DNA from: Sedimenticola hydrogenitrophicus | Lineage (GTDB): Bacteria > Pseudomonadota > Gammaproteobacteria > Chromatiales > Chromatiaceae | Direction: 5' to 3' | DNA length: 64,000 bases | Assembly (NCBI RefSeq): GCF_029017505.1 | Contig: NZ_JAQGEI010000018.1 | Span: 35,596-99,595, forward strand | Shown here: piece after piece, positions 1-8,069 of the stretch | Numbering within the stretch: position 1 is the first letter of the stretch | How the letters are laid out: every line of letters begins with the position of its first letter | The notes under the pieces: generated by a model | What the model was told of the DNA's origin: nothing | The model's input: the letters and a program-made list of their open reading frames with translations, nothing else | Databases searched by the model: none | Position numbers and translations under genes: made by a program

Positions 1-1
1 G

Positions 2-319
2 AGATTTACCCGGGCCGCGCAGGAGACGATCCGCGTCGTCGATATATTCGGCCGCTTGGGCGGGGATGAGTTCGCCATAGCCCTGCCGGATACCGGTGAT
101 GCGGAGGCGCTGGTACTGGCGCAGCGGTTGAAGGATAAGGTCAGCAGGTTGATGATCAGAAATGATATGCACTCTTCGCAAATGACCATCAGTATCGGCT
201 TGGCCACCTTCCGGAACCGGGTGCATGACGGTGAATCGGTGCATACATTGTTGCGTCGCGCGGACAAGGCGTTATACGAGGCCAAGCGGGGTGGCCGGAA
301 TCTGATCGGTGTTTCGTAA
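2..319 (+). CDS. GGDEF-domain diguanylate cyclase, C-terminal part
   Basis: This is the end of a gene that begins before the window; the reading frame is open from base 2. The visible 105 residues hold the core of a GGDEF domain. The signature RLGGDEFAIALP is followed by the conserved MTISIGLATF strand and the closing LLRRADKALYEAKRGGRN motif. Proteins of this family make cyclic di-GMP from two GTP, and the intact GGDEF (not degenerate) suggests an active cyclase. The sensory N-terminus is not visible, so the signal is unknown. The gene ends 40 bp from the convergent ppnN, with a shared hairpin between them. Confidence 0.93.
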   Translation, partial: RFTRAAQETIRVVDIFGRLGGDEFAIALPDTGDAEALVLAQRLKDKVSRLMIRNDMHSSQMTISIGLATFRNRVHDGESVHTLLRRADKALYEAKRGGRNLIGVS

Positions 320-329
320 GGATACCGCC

Positions 330-361
330 AGGAGTCTGTCGGCCAGGCCCGACAGACTCCT
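330..361. terminator. Bidirectional hairpin between GGDEF gene and ppnN
   Basis: A perfect 13-bp inverted repeat, AGGAGTCTGTCGG (330-342) and CCGACAGACTCCT (349-361), with a 6-nt loop. It sits between two convergent genes and overlaps the ppnN stop codon (360-362). There is no clear U-tract, so strong Rho-independent termination is not proven. The arm closely resembles the terminal repeat of the element at 16831-17055, including the adjoining CTAG on the complementary strand. Confidence 0.6.
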
Positions 362-1793
362 AGTGTGTGGTCTCCGGTTCAATAGCCCTGGCCCGGGTCA
401 GGGTCGCCGCTTCGGCCGACTTCACGATCTCGTAGCAGGGCAGATAGTCGCCCTTGACCTTCATCCGTCCCTGACGGGTGAATGAGGTCAGCAGCTCGTC
501 CATGGCGTTCATCAGCTCCGGCTCGCCGGTGATCTGGAACGGACCGCGTTCGCGAATGGCGTTGATGCCCGGTTCCTTGACATTGCCGGTGACGATGCCG
601 GAGAGGGCGCGGCGCAGGTTGGCCGCCAGTTCCTGGGTCGGCAGATCCCGGGACAGTTGCAGTTTCGCCATGGATTCATGATCCGGCACGAAGGGTTCCT
701 GAAACTCCTGTTCGATATGCAGCGACCAGTTGTAGTGGAAGGAGTCATCGCGCTGGCGTCGCTCCTTGGTGACATGCAGCAGGGCATCATTGACCAGCTT
801 GGCGACCAGGCCGGGGTTGCCGATCACTTTTCTCACCAGGTTCAGCGCCGTGCTGCCCAGGGTCATCTCAATGAAGCGGATCACCGAATCGAAATAACCG
901 CTGGAGGATTCCGGGCCGGTGAGAAAGATAGGCAATTCGATGTCGAGGTTGTCCGGATGAGAGAGCACGCCGAGGACGAACAGCAGTTCCTCCATGGTGC
1001 CCACCCCGCCGGGGAAGATGATCAGCACATGCCCCAGGCGGATGAAGGCCTCCAGGCGCTTCTCGATATCGGGCATCACGATCAGCTCATTGACAATGGC
1101 GTTGGGTGCCTCCGCGGCGATGATGCCGGGTTCGGTCAGGCCGATATGCCGCCCCTTGGTGTGCCGCTGTTTGGCATGGGCGATCGCCGCACCCTTCATG
1201 GGTCCCTTCATGGCGCCGGCGCCGCAGCCGGTGCAGATGTCAATCCCGCGCAGCCCCAGGTAGTAACCGATCTCCTTGGTATAGTCGTACTCCTCGACCG
1301 GGATGGCGTGACCACCCCAGCAGACCACGGTGTTGGGTTTCTTGCCGGGATGGAAGGCGCCGGCGTGACGCAGCCGGTAGAAGATCTCGTGACTGATCTG
1401 CATGTTGGGCGCAAGGTGCTTGTGATTGCTGGCGGTGTCGCGCAGGTAGAGAATATCCCGCAGCACCGAGAACAGGTGGTAGCGGATACCTTCAATCAGC
1501 TGATCGTCAACAAACGCCTCCGCCGGTGCGTTGGAAACCTCCAGCACAATGCCCTGATGCCGCTCCCTGACCTGGATATCGAAATCCGGGTACATGGACA
1601 TCAGCTCCTCGCAGTTGTCCACCTGAGAGCCGGAACTGAGCACCGCCAGGGCGCATTTGCGGAACAGCCGGTGCAGGCCGGTGCCGGTGACGTCTCGCAG
1701 TTGTTCGATCTCCCGCCGGGAGAGGACGGCCATGTGGGAGGCGGGGCGGATGGTGCTATTGACTACTTTGTTAATTACTCTCTTTTTTAACAT
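360..1793 (-). CDS. ppnN: Nucleotide 5'-monophosphate nucleosidase (PpnN/YgdH)
   Basis: A 477-residue cytosolic protein of the LOG/YgdH family, slightly longer than E. coli PpnN (454). PpnN cleaves purine and pyrimidine nucleoside monophosphates to the base and ribose 5-phosphate and is stimulated by (p)ppGpp. The N-terminal region (about 20-125) matches the PpnN-specific domain. The central Rossmann-like domain carries the diagnostic PGGVGTMEE motif at residues 261-269 and the preceding MPDIEKR helix (240-246). A C-terminal extension follows, as in PpnN and not in short LOG proteins. The ATG at 1793 is supported by AGGAAG about 5 nt upstream. The gene stands alone, convergent to the GGDEF gene. 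Confidence 0.93.
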   Translation of the reverse strand: MLKKRVINKVVNSTIRPASHMAVLSRREIEQLRDVTGTGLHRLFRKCALAVLSSGSQVDNCEELMSMYPDFDIQVRERHQGIVLEVSNAPAEAFVDDQLIEGIRYHLFSVLRDILYLRDTASNHKHLAPNMQISHEIFYRLRHAGAFHPGKKPNTVVCWGGHAIPVEEYDYTKEIGYYLGLRGIDICTGCGAGAMKGPMKGAAIAHAKQRHTKGRHIGLTEPGIIAAEAPNAIVNELIVMPDIEKRLEAFIRLGHVLIIFPGGVGTMEELLFVLGVLSHPDNLDIELPIFLTGPESSSGYFDSVIRFIEMTLGSTALNLVRKVIGNPGLVAKLVNDALLHVTKERRQRDDSFHYNWSLHIEQEFQEPFVPDHESMAKLQLSRDLPTQELAANLRRALSGIVTGNVKEPGINAIRERGPFQITGEPELMNAMDELLTSFTRQGRMKVKGDYLPCYEIVKSAEAATLTRARAIEPETTH

Positions 1794-2055
1794 TGGACTT
1801 CCTGACGGGCCGGCATTACCCAGCCACTAAGAATGTGTTTTTTGGTGGATACAGGGAACGGTCAACTGTTCGGAACGGGTCGGTGTGAGACCTTTGCCAA
1901 CGGTCGGATCCCCGCGATCCCCTTGTTTTTCTGTAATGGTTTAAGCATAGCCGATTACGGCGCAACCGTCCCGAATCCTTGGGCTACCGGTGTCCGAAGC
2001 TTATCGCCGATTATTTGCATTTTTATGAATCGACTTCCCCGGATCCCTGACGTTG
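1794..2055. other. Intergenic region upstream of ppnN
   Basis: About 260 bp lie between the ppnN start and the stop of the CoxE-like gene. The region should hold the ppnN promoter and the end of the CoxE transcript. A short frame on the plus strand (1833-2126) has no recognisable domain and runs into the CoxE gene, so it is not called. No convincing promoter or terminator was found by eye. Confidence 0.4.
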
Positions 2056-3231
2056 TTACTGGCTCAGCAGTTTCATGCCTCGCTCCAGCCCCTCCAGGGT
2101 CAGCGGAAACATGCGGTTCATCATGATCTCGCGCAGCAACTGGATCGAATCGATGTAGGGCCATTGATGTTCCGGCTGCGGATTGATCCAGATGGCGTTG
2201 GGGTAGGCCCCGAGCAGCCGGCCCATCCAGACCATGCCGGTCTCCTGATTCCAGTGCTCCACCGAGCCGCCGGCATAGGTGATCTCGTAGGGACTCATGG
2301 TGGCGTCGCCGACAAAGATCAACTGGTAGTCCGCGCCGTAGGTGTGGATCACGTCCCAGGTGGAGAGAGGTTCGGAGCGACGGGTGCGGCTGTCCTTCCA
2401 GACCGCCTCGTAGACGCAGTTGTGGAAATAGAAGTGCTCCAGGTGCTTGAACTCCGAGTGGGCCGCCGAGAACAGCTCCTCGCAGACCTGGACATGGTCG
2501 TCCATGGAGCCGCCGACATCGAGAAACAGCAGCACCTTGGCCTTGTTGTGGCGCTCCGACACCATCTTCAGATCCAGCAGGCCGCCGTGATGGGCGGTGG
2601 AGCGGATGGTGGCCTCCAGGTCCAGCTCCTCCGGCGCGCCGCTGCGGGCGAAGCGGCGCAGCCGTTTCAGCGCCACCTTGATGTTGCGGGTGCCCAGTTC
2701 CACCGAATCGTCCAGATTGCGGAACTCGCGTCTGTCCCACACCTTCACCGCCTTGCGATGACGTGAGCGCTCCTGTCCGATCCGCACCCCTTCCGGATTG
2801 TAACCGTAGGCGCCGAACGGGGAGGTGCCGCCGGTACCGATCCATTTACTGCCGCCCTGATGCCTTTCCCGCTGCTCCTCCAGGCGTTTTTTCAGGGTCT
2901 CCATCAGCTTCTGCCAGCCCATGGCATCGAGCTTTTGCTTCTCCTCTTCACTGAGGTATTTCTCCAGCTGCTTGCGCAGCCACTCCTCGGGAATCGCGGC
3001 GGTGATGTTCTCCCCGCTATCGGTAATCCCCTTGAAATAGCCGCCGAAGGCCTGGTCAAAGCGATCGAACAGTCGCTCATCCTTGATCAGGCAGGTGCGG
3101 GAGAGATAGTAGAAATCGTCCACGCTGGAGAAGATGACCCGCGCCTGCATGGCTGCCAGCAGATCCAGGAACTCGCGGATGGTGACGGGCAGTCCGGCCT
3201 CCTTCAGGTGATAGAAGAACTCAACCAGCAT
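2056..3231 (-). CDS. CoxE-like VWA-domain protein
   Basis: A 391-residue protein of the CoxE/YehP-type VWA family. The N-terminal helical half (about 1-125) is followed by a linker rich in Gly and Arg and by a VWA domain from about residue 228. The first MIDAS loop reads DVGGSM (238-243), where DxSxS is usual, so one metal-ligating serine is a glycine. This variant is common in CoxE-like proteins, as I recall. The gene lies 6 bp downstream of a MoxR-type AAA ATPase, the standard partner. Such pairs act as chaperones that insert metals or mature protein complexes in the cytosol. The substrate here cannot be told from neighbours, since no oxidase or dehydrogenase gene is adjacent. Confidence 0.87.
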   Translation of the reverse strand: MLVEFFYHLKEAGLPVTIREFLDLLAAMQARVIFSSVDDFYYLSRTCLIKDERLFDRFDQAFGGYFKGITDSGENITAAIPEEWLRKQLEKYLSEEEKQKLDAMGWQKLMETLKKRLEEQRERHQGGSKWIGTGGTSPFGAYGYNPEGVRIGQERSRHRKAVKVWDRREFRNLDDSVELGTRNIKVALKRLRRFARSGAPEELDLEATIRSTAHHGGLLDLKMVSERHNKAKVLLFLDVGGSMDDHVQVCEELFSAAHSEFKHLEHFYFHNCVYEAVWKDSRTRRSEPLSTWDVIHTYGADYQLIFVGDATMSPYEITYAGGSVEHWNQETGMVWMGRLLGAYPNAIWINPQPEHQWPYIDSIQLLREIMMNRMFPLTLEGLERGMKLLSQ

Positions 3232-3237
3232 GGCGGA

Positions 3238-4083
3238 TCAGGAGCGGCTGCGACGGTGCATGAAGGCGAGGCGCTCGAACAGATGGACATCCTGCTCGTT
3301 TTTCAGCAGCGCCCCGTGCAGCGGCGGGATGGCCTGCCGCGGGTCGCCGCTGTGCAACGCCTCCGGGGGGATGTCCTCGGCCATCAGCAGCTTCAGCCAG
3401 TCGAGCAGTTCCGAAGTGGAGGGTTTCTTTTTCAGCCCGGGCACCTCACGCAGCTCGAAGAACACCTCCAGGGCCTGTTGCAACAGCTGTTTTTTCAGGT
3501 CCGGGTAGTGCACCGCGACGATCTGTTCCATGGTCGTCTTGTCGGGGAAGCGGATGTAGTGGAAGAAGCAGCGGCGCAGGAAGGCGTCAGGCAGCTCTTT
3601 CTCATTGTTGCTGGTGATGATGATCAGCGGCCGCTGTTTCGCCTTGATCAACTGCTGGGTTTCATAGACATAAAACTCCATGCGGTCGAGTTCCCGTAGC
3701 AGGTCATTGGGAAATTCGATATCCGCCTTGTCCACCTCATCGATCAGCACCACGGAACGGCCTTCATGGGCAAAGGCATCCCACAGCTTGCCCCTGACGA
3801 TGTAGTTGCCGATATCGTGCACCCGGTCGTCACCCAGTTGCGAATCGCGCAGCCGGGAGACCGCATCGTACTCGTACAGCCCGTGCTGCGCCTTGGTGGT
3901 GGATTTGATGTGCCACTGAAACAGCGGCTGGTCGAGTGCCTTGGCCACCTCTTCGGCCAGCATGGTCTTGCCGGTTCCCGGCTCACCCTTGATCAGCAGC
4001 GGACGCTCCAGCTGGATCGCGGCATTCACGGCGAGCATCAGATCATCGGTGGCCACGTAGGTATCTGTTCCGTTGAATCGCAT
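3238..4083 (-). CDS. MoxR-family AAA+ ATPase
   Basis: A 281-residue AAA+ ATPase of the MoxR class, of normal length. Visible motifs are Walker A GEPGTGKT (33-40), Walker B VVLIDE (111-116), the sensor-1 stretch IITSNNEKELPD (155-166) and the arginine pair R170/R171. It is the first gene of a two-gene operon with the CoxE-like VWA protein. Families of this type couple ATP hydrolysis to the assembly or activation of a target complex through the VWA partner. The start at 4083 gives the usual MoxR N-terminus without extra residues. The target is unknown. Confidence 0.92.
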   Translation of the reverse strand: MRFNGTDTYVATDDLMLAVNAAIQLERPLLIKGEPGTGKTMLAEEVAKALDQPLFQWHIKSTTKAQHGLYEYDAVSRLRDSQLGDDRVHDIGNYIVRGKLWDAFAHEGRSVVLIDEVDKADIEFPNDLLRELDRMEFYVYETQQLIKAKQRPLIIITSNNEKELPDAFLRRCFFHYIRFPDKTTMEQIVAVHYPDLKKQLLQQALEVFFELREVPGLKKKPSTSELLDWLKLLMAEDIPPEALHSGDPRQAIPPLHGALLKNEQDVHLFERLAFMHRRSRS

Positions 4084-4202
4084 ATCGGTTTCCGGGTGCT
4101 CTGCTGGGTAATTGCGCTATTCTCCAACAAACTCGTTGCAATTGAAATAAAAGTGGCGGGTGCCGATTGGATAAAGCGGCACGGCTCACGAGCACATCCC
4201 GC

Positions 4203-4232
4203 TTGACGTTCTATATAAGTTCTCTGTATGAT
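4203..4232 (+). promoter_or_regulatory. Candidate sigma-70 promoter for the yebG-like gene
   Basis: TTGACG at 4203-4208, an 18-bp spacer and TATGAT at 4227-4232, about 140 bp before the yebG-like ATG. No CTGT-N8-ACAG LexA box was found around it, although YebG is SOS-regulated in E. coli. Confidence 0.45.
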
Positions 4233-4281
4233 GTCTCCGACTTCAACGAAACCCGACTGATCTGGGTCGATCAGAACCGGT

Positions 4282-4306
4282 CGGGATTAAAGGGTCATTA
4301 ATCCCG
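4282..4306. promoter_or_regulatory. Perfect 9-bp inverted repeat in yebG-like leader
   Basis: CGGGATTAA (4282-4290) and TTAATCCCG (4298-4306) with a 7-nt spacer. It lies 50 bp downstream of the candidate promoter and 65 bp before the start codon. It could be an operator or an mRNA hairpin. There is no U-tract to make it a simple terminator. Confidence 0.4.
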
Positions 4307-4370
4307 TCCGTTCTTCCGTGACTCTCGGTAGGTGGGATTTCATTAAGGTTCAGCGCAGGGTGAAGAGACT

Positions 4371-4652
4371 ATGGCCGTTATTGCAATGTGGAAATGTGAC
4401 CGGGACAACAGCATGTTCGAAGACAAAAAGACGGCGGATGCCCATGACCGGATGCTGGAGCTGGGCGAGCAGTTCGCGCATTTGCTGGAGCAGGTGATCC
4501 CCGGGGTCGATGAGAAGGCCGCCGAAGAGTTCGGGCTGGTGCTGGCAAGAAACAAGGAGTTGATCATCCAGGCCTGCAAGGGAAGGCCGGAGGCGCTGGC
4601 TGAAATAGAGCTGCAGGATGGGAAGGTCACCCGGTTGAACGCCTCCCGTTGA
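4371..4652 (+). CDS. YebG-family DNA-damage-inducible protein
   Basis: A 93-residue protein beginning MAVIAMWKCDRDNSMFEDKKTA, which fits the YebG family (E. coli YebG starts MAVEVKY and has the same 'F-x-x-K-x-x-A-x-x-(H/Y)-D-x-M-L-x-L' helix). The E. coli protein is a LexA-controlled SOS protein of unknown biochemical role. Here the matching helix is residues 17-32, followed by a helical C-terminus. The gene stands alone with about 290 bp upstream of it. No classical LexA site was seen, so SOS control is not shown for this copy. Confidence 0.75.
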   Translation: MAVIAMWKCDRDNSMFEDKKTADAHDRMLELGEQFAHLLEQVIPGVDEKAAEEFGLVLARNKELIIQACKGRPEALAEIELQDGKVTRLNASR

Positions 4653-4793
4653 CGATTTCGGAAGCCGGTGGCACCGCGACCTCCCCCATACCCACTCGCT
4701 ACCGGCTTCCACCTATCCGCCGTTTTATCCGCAGTATAGTGACACCAAGATAGAACACGCCCGTATCCGCGGCCACCGACCATCGGGATGGTT

Positions 4794-4969
4794 TTATAAC
4801 TCAAGTTTTGGGGTTCACAAGGCGTCGTTCAGGGCGGGCTACTCCCTTTCCGGGACCGTCGGAGGCACGGATGCCGACGCCGAGCGTACAGGGACGTATT
4901 TACAGCGTGTCTCGGAAAGGGGGCGGCCCGCCCGACGTTTGGAACTAAACTCCGAAACTTGAGTTATAA
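4794..4969. repeat. 176-bp palindromic element with 15-bp inverted ends
   Basis: The outer arms TTATAACTCAAGTTT (4794-4808) and AAACTTGAGTTATAA (4955-4969) are perfect complements. The interior is also partly self-complementary: ACTCCCTTTCCGGGA against TCTCGGAAAGGG, and GGGCGGGC against GCCCGCCC. The whole region could fold into one long stem. No ORF or transposase lies inside, so it is MITE-like. It fills the space between the yebG-like gene and the membrane protein at 5106. Confidence 0.75.
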
Positions 4970-5105
4970 CTCACCCTGTAGTAAATCTCATGATCCGGCG
5001 CTATGCGCGAGTTCGCAGAGATCATCCCATGCGCCCGCCTGGTTGCCCCCGCTATATACATCGCGTATAAGCGGTAGCAACCTAACAATAATCGCTACCG
5101 TTCCC

Positions 5106-6404
5106 ATGAATGTCGTCTTTTTCCTGCTGGTACTTATTGCCTTTCTGACCGCCGCCTGGCGGCAGTTCAGCCTCCCCGCGGCCGATATCACTCCCATGGA
5201 TGCACTCTCCCGGGCGTTGATCGATTCGGCTACCGGCGCGGTGGAGCTGGCGTTGGGCCTGGTGGGTGTGATGGCGCTGTTCCTCGGCCTGATGAAGATC
5301 GCCGAACAGGGCGGCCTGCTGAAGATCCTGGCCCGTCTGATCCGGCCGTTGATGGTCAGGCTGTTTCCCGATGTGCCGGCAGATCACTCCGCCATGGGGG
5401 CAATGATCCTGAACATGTCGGCGAATATGCTGGGGCTGGGGAATGCCGCCACGCCATTCGGCATCAAGGCGATGCAGGAGCTCGACCGCCTGAACCCCTG
5501 CAAGGGGAGTGCAACCGATTCGATGGTGCTGTTCCTCGCCATCAACACCTCAAGCATTACCCTGCTGCCCACCGGCGTGATCGCCCTGCGGGCCTCGGCC
5601 GGCTCGGCCGACCCGGCCGGTATTCTGCCGACCACCTTGTTCGCCACAGTCTGCTCGACCCTGGCCGCGATTCTGGCGGTCAAAGGCTATCGGCGGTTTT
5701 TTCCGCTCACCGGGGAAGCGGTAGAGCGGCAAGCGGCAGATTCGGATGAAGCCGGGCAGAACAACGCGCAGCCGGACATTGCGCTGGCGGAGGATGCAGG
5801 CAGCGGTTACCCGGCCTGGGTCTCCCTGACGGCACTGATCGGTTTTTTGCTGCTGATACCGCTGATGGTACTCTATGGCCAGGTCGTCTCTCCCTGGATC
5901 CTGCCGGGACTGATGCTCGGTTTCCTGCTGTTCGGTATGCTGCGCAGGGTGCCGATCTACGAGAGTTTTGTCGAGGGGGCGAAGGACGGCTTCCAGGTGG
6001 CGCTGAAGATCATCCCTTATCTGGTGGCCATCCTGGTTGCGGTCGGCATGTTCCGGGCCAGCGGCGCCATGGAGTGGCTGGTGGGGCAGATCGGCCAGCT
6101 CACCAGCCTGTTCGGACTGCCCGCCGAGGCGTTACCGATGGCACTGCTGCGGCCGCTCTCCGGATCGGGTGCCTACGGGGTGATGGCCTCCATCATCAAC
6201 GACCCCGCAATCGGTCCGGACAGCTACATCGGCTACCTGGTATCCACCCTGCAGGGCTCGACCGAAACCACCTTCTATGTGCTGGCCGTCTACTTCGGGG
6301 CGGTCCAGGTGAGACGCATCCGCCATGCCCTGGCGGCCGGACTGACAGCAGATATCGTGGGGGTGATCGCGGCGGTGGTGGCGGTGTCGTTTCTCTATGG
6401 CTAA
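5106..6404 (+). CDS. Nucleoside-recognition/SpmA-SpmB-like membrane protein
   Basis: An integral inner-membrane protein of 432 residues that looks like a fusion of the spore-maturation-type proteins SpmA and SpmB, each with a 'Gate' (nucleoside recognition) domain. The first half carries LGLGNAATPFGIKAMQELD, typical of SpmA. The second half carries PLSGSGAYGVM and LQGSTETTFYVLAVYFG, typical of SpmB. In non-sporulating bacteria such proteins are thought to be transporters, but the substrate is not established. The frame is open further upstream to 4959, but that extension overlaps the palindromic element and is not hydrophobic, so the ATG at 5106 (MNVVFFLLVLIAF) is preferred. Its ribosome site is weak. 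It is followed 9 bp later by arfB. Confidence 0.85.
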   Translation: MNVVFFLLVLIAFLTAAWRQFSLPAADITPMDALSRALIDSATGAVELALGLVGVMALFLGLMKIAEQGGLLKILARLIRPLMVRLFPDVPADHSAMGAMILNMSANMLGLGNAATPFGIKAMQELDRLNPCKGSATDSMVLFLAINTSSITLLPTGVIALRASAGSADPAGILPTTLFATVCSTLAAILAVKGYRRFFPLTGEAVERQAADSDEAGQNNAQPDIALAEDAGSGYPAWVSLTALIGFLLLIPLMVLYGQVVSPWILPGLMLGFLLFGMLRRVPIYESFVEGAKDGFQVALKIIPYLVAILVAVGMFRASGAMEWLVGQIGQLTSLFGLPAEALPMALLRPLSGSGAYGVMASIINDPAIGPDSYIGYLVSTLQGSTETTFYVLAVYFGAVQVRRIRHALAAGLTADIVGVIAAVVAVSFLYG

Positions 6405-6413
6405 ACTGATCCC

Positions 6414-6827
6414 ATGCTGCATATCATCAATAGCGTAACCATCTCCGAGAACGAGGTCGAGATCAGCGCCATCCGTGCCCAGGGCGCGGGCGGCCAGAAC
6501 GTGAACAAGGTCTCCACCGCCGTCCATCTGCGTTTCGATATCAAGGCCTCCTCCCTGCCACCCTTCTACAAGGAGCGGTTGCTACACTTCAAGGATCAGC
6601 GCATCTCCAAGGAGGGGGTGGTGATCATCAAGGCACAGCGTTTCCGCAGCCAGGAGAAAAACCGCGAGGAGGCGCTGTCGCGTCTCAGGGAGCTGATCCT
6701 GGCGGCGACCCGGATACAGAAACCGCGTAAACCGACCCGGCCCACCCGCAGTTCGCAGAAAAGGCGCCTGGAGAGCAAGGATAAACGGGGCAGGATCAAG
6801 GCGCTGCGGGGGCGGGTGGATGAGTGA
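6414..6827 (+). CDS. arfB: Alternative ribosome-rescue factor B (peptidyl-tRNA hydrolase)
   Basis: A 137-residue protein of the class-I release-factor superfamily. The catalytic GGQ (residues 26-28) lies in the context RAQGAGGQNVNKVSTAVHLR, and the protein ends in a basic tail (KPRKPTRPTRSSQKRR and beyond) like that of E. coli ArfB/YaeJ. That tail enters the empty mRNA channel of stalled ribosomes, where the GGQ loop hydrolyses peptidyl-tRNA. Length and tail match ArfB rather than RF1/RF2. It starts 9 bp after the upstream membrane-protein gene and is probably co-transcribed with it. A MITE-like element follows 27 bp after its stop. Confidence 0.93.
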   Translation: MLHIINSVTISENEVEISAIRAQGAGGQNVNKVSTAVHLRFDIKASSLPPFYKERLLHFKDQRISKEGVVIIKAQRFRSQEKNREEALSRLRELILAATRIQKPRKPTRPTRSSQKRRLESKDKRGRIKALRGRVDE

Positions 6828-6854
6828 GGTAATTTGCCGGCACGGGTTGATTTA

Positions 6855-7013
6855 GGGCTCGCGCAAAAATAAGTTCCGGTATTCGGTCGCCACTGAACCC
6901 CTCCATCGGCGTTACGCTTTTTGGCAAGGGAGCGGCCATAGCCTGCAAAGCGTGCCTTGCCGGCGTGGCCCAGTGACGCCCACGGTACTACGAAATTATT
7001 CTTGCGCGAGCCC
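6855..7013 (+). mobile_element. Family-A MITE, short copy (159 bp)
   Basis: The ends GGGCTCGCGCAA (6855-6866) and TTGCGCGAGCCC (7002-7013) are perfect inverted repeats. It aligns with the 211-bp copies at 12639-12849 and 22350-22560 but lacks about 50 internal bases around the 'gtccatggatggac' part. The left flank is TTA and the right flank is TTC, so the 3-bp duplication seen at the other copies has one mismatch here. There is no transposase gene. Confidence 0.85.
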
Positions 7014-7096
7014 TTCGCGCAAACCCCGGCCATTAACGGTTGTTGTGGCGGTCCGGTTCGGGGCATCATGCAAGCTCGATCGGGAGATGAGGCGTT

Positions 7097-7975
7097 ATGG
7101 GCAACAAAAAGAAATCGAACAACCAGGGTGGGCGCGGTGAGGAGCGGAATCCCTACGTTGAAGAGTCACTGGATGAAGTGGCCGACGCGCCGATCCTGAA
7201 AATCAAGAACTCGGTGTATGAGGAGGAGCTGTTCCGGCTGCAGTTGGAACTGGTGAAGCTGCAGGCCTGGATCGCCCAGGAGAAACTCAAGGTTGTGGTC
7301 ATCTTCGAGGGCCGCGACGCGGCCGGAAAGGGCGGCGTGATCAAGCGCATCACCCAACACCTCAATCCGCGTATCTGCCGGGTGGTGGCACTGCCGGCAC
7401 CGACCGAGCGGGAGACCACCCAGTGGTATTTTCAGCGTTATGTCACCCATCTACCCGCCGGCGGCGAGATGGTGTTGCTCGATCGCAGTTGGTACAACCG
7501 CGCGGGTGTCGAGCGGGTGATGGGATACTGCGATAACGAGGAGTACAGCGAATTTCTCCGCTCCTGCCCCGAGTTCGAGCGCATGCTGGTGCGTTCCGGC
7601 ATCATCCTGATCAAGTACTGGTTCTCGGTATCGGACGAGGAGCAGGAGCGGCGTTTCCAGAGCCGTCTGGAAGAGCCGCACAAACGTTGGAAACTGAGCC
7701 CGATGGATCTGGAGTCACGCTCCCGCTGGGTAGAGTATTCCCGGGCCAAGGATATGATGTTCGCCCATACCGACATCAAGCAGGCGCCCTGGTACGTGGT
7801 CAAGTCCGATATCAAGAAGCATGCCCGGCTCAACTGTATTGCCCATCTGCTGAGCATGATCCCTTATGAGGACCTGACGCCGCGGGAGATCGTCCTGCCG
7901 GAACGCAAGGAGAGTCTGGGTTATGTGCGTCCGCCGATGTCGGACCAGACCTTCGTGCCGGAGATCTATCCCTGA
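7097..7975 (+). CDS. ppk2: Polyphosphate kinase 2
   Basis: A 292-residue PPK2-family kinase, which moves phosphate between polyphosphate and nucleotides in the cytosol, usually making GTP/ATP or NTPs from NDPs. A polar N-terminal tail (about 1-35) precedes one PPK2 domain. Its Walker A is GRDAAGKGG (72-80), and the family signature DRSWYNRAGVE starts at residue 129. A single domain of about 250 residues fits class I. The ATG at 7097 is well placed after GGAGATGAGG. The gene is monocistronic, between a MITE and the convergent transporter gene. Confidence 0.93.
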   Translation: MGNKKKSNNQGGRGEERNPYVEESLDEVADAPILKIKNSVYEEELFRLQLELVKLQAWIAQEKLKVVVIFEGRDAAGKGGVIKRITQHLNPRICRVVALPAPTERETTQWYFQRYVTHLPAGGEMVLLDRSWYNRAGVERVMGYCDNEEYSEFLRSCPEFERMLVRSGIILIKYWFSVSDEEQERRFQSRLEEPHKRWKLSPMDLESRSRWVEYSRAKDMMFAHTDIKQAPWYVVKSDIKKHARLNCIAHLLSMIPYEDLTPREIVLPERKESLGYVRPPMSDQTFVPEIYP

Positions 7976-8069
7976 GACAGTGGGGGATGCGTACCACAAT
8001 GAAGGCAAATGAACACGACCCTGGCCGACTTTATCCCCTTGGTCCACACCCGGGCGGATTCGCGGGCCC

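Noticed and set aside
657..1790. 377-codon open frame on the plus strand opposite ppnN
   Set aside because: It mirrors the GC-rich ppnN gene, has no ribosome site and translates to a composition typical of antisense frames (many H, Q, G, D); ppnN itself is a clear family member.
1955..2845. 296-codon minus-strand frame overlapping the CoxE gene
   Set aside because: Same strand but another frame of the CoxE-like gene, with Arg/Gly/Ala-rich sequence and no domain; a frame shadow.
2860..3699. 279-codon plus-strand frame opposite CoxE and MoxR
   Set aside because: It crosses the boundary of two recognised genes on the other strand and has no family resemblance.
4221..4240. Possible LexA box (CTGTATGATGTC) near the yebG-like promoter
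   Set aside because: Only the CTGT half is present; the ACAG half at the right spacing is absent.
4959..5105. N-terminal extension of the SpmA/SpmB-like protein
   Set aside because: It begins in the palindromic element's right arm, has a polar low-quality sequence, and the natural first membrane helix starts at the ATG at 5106.
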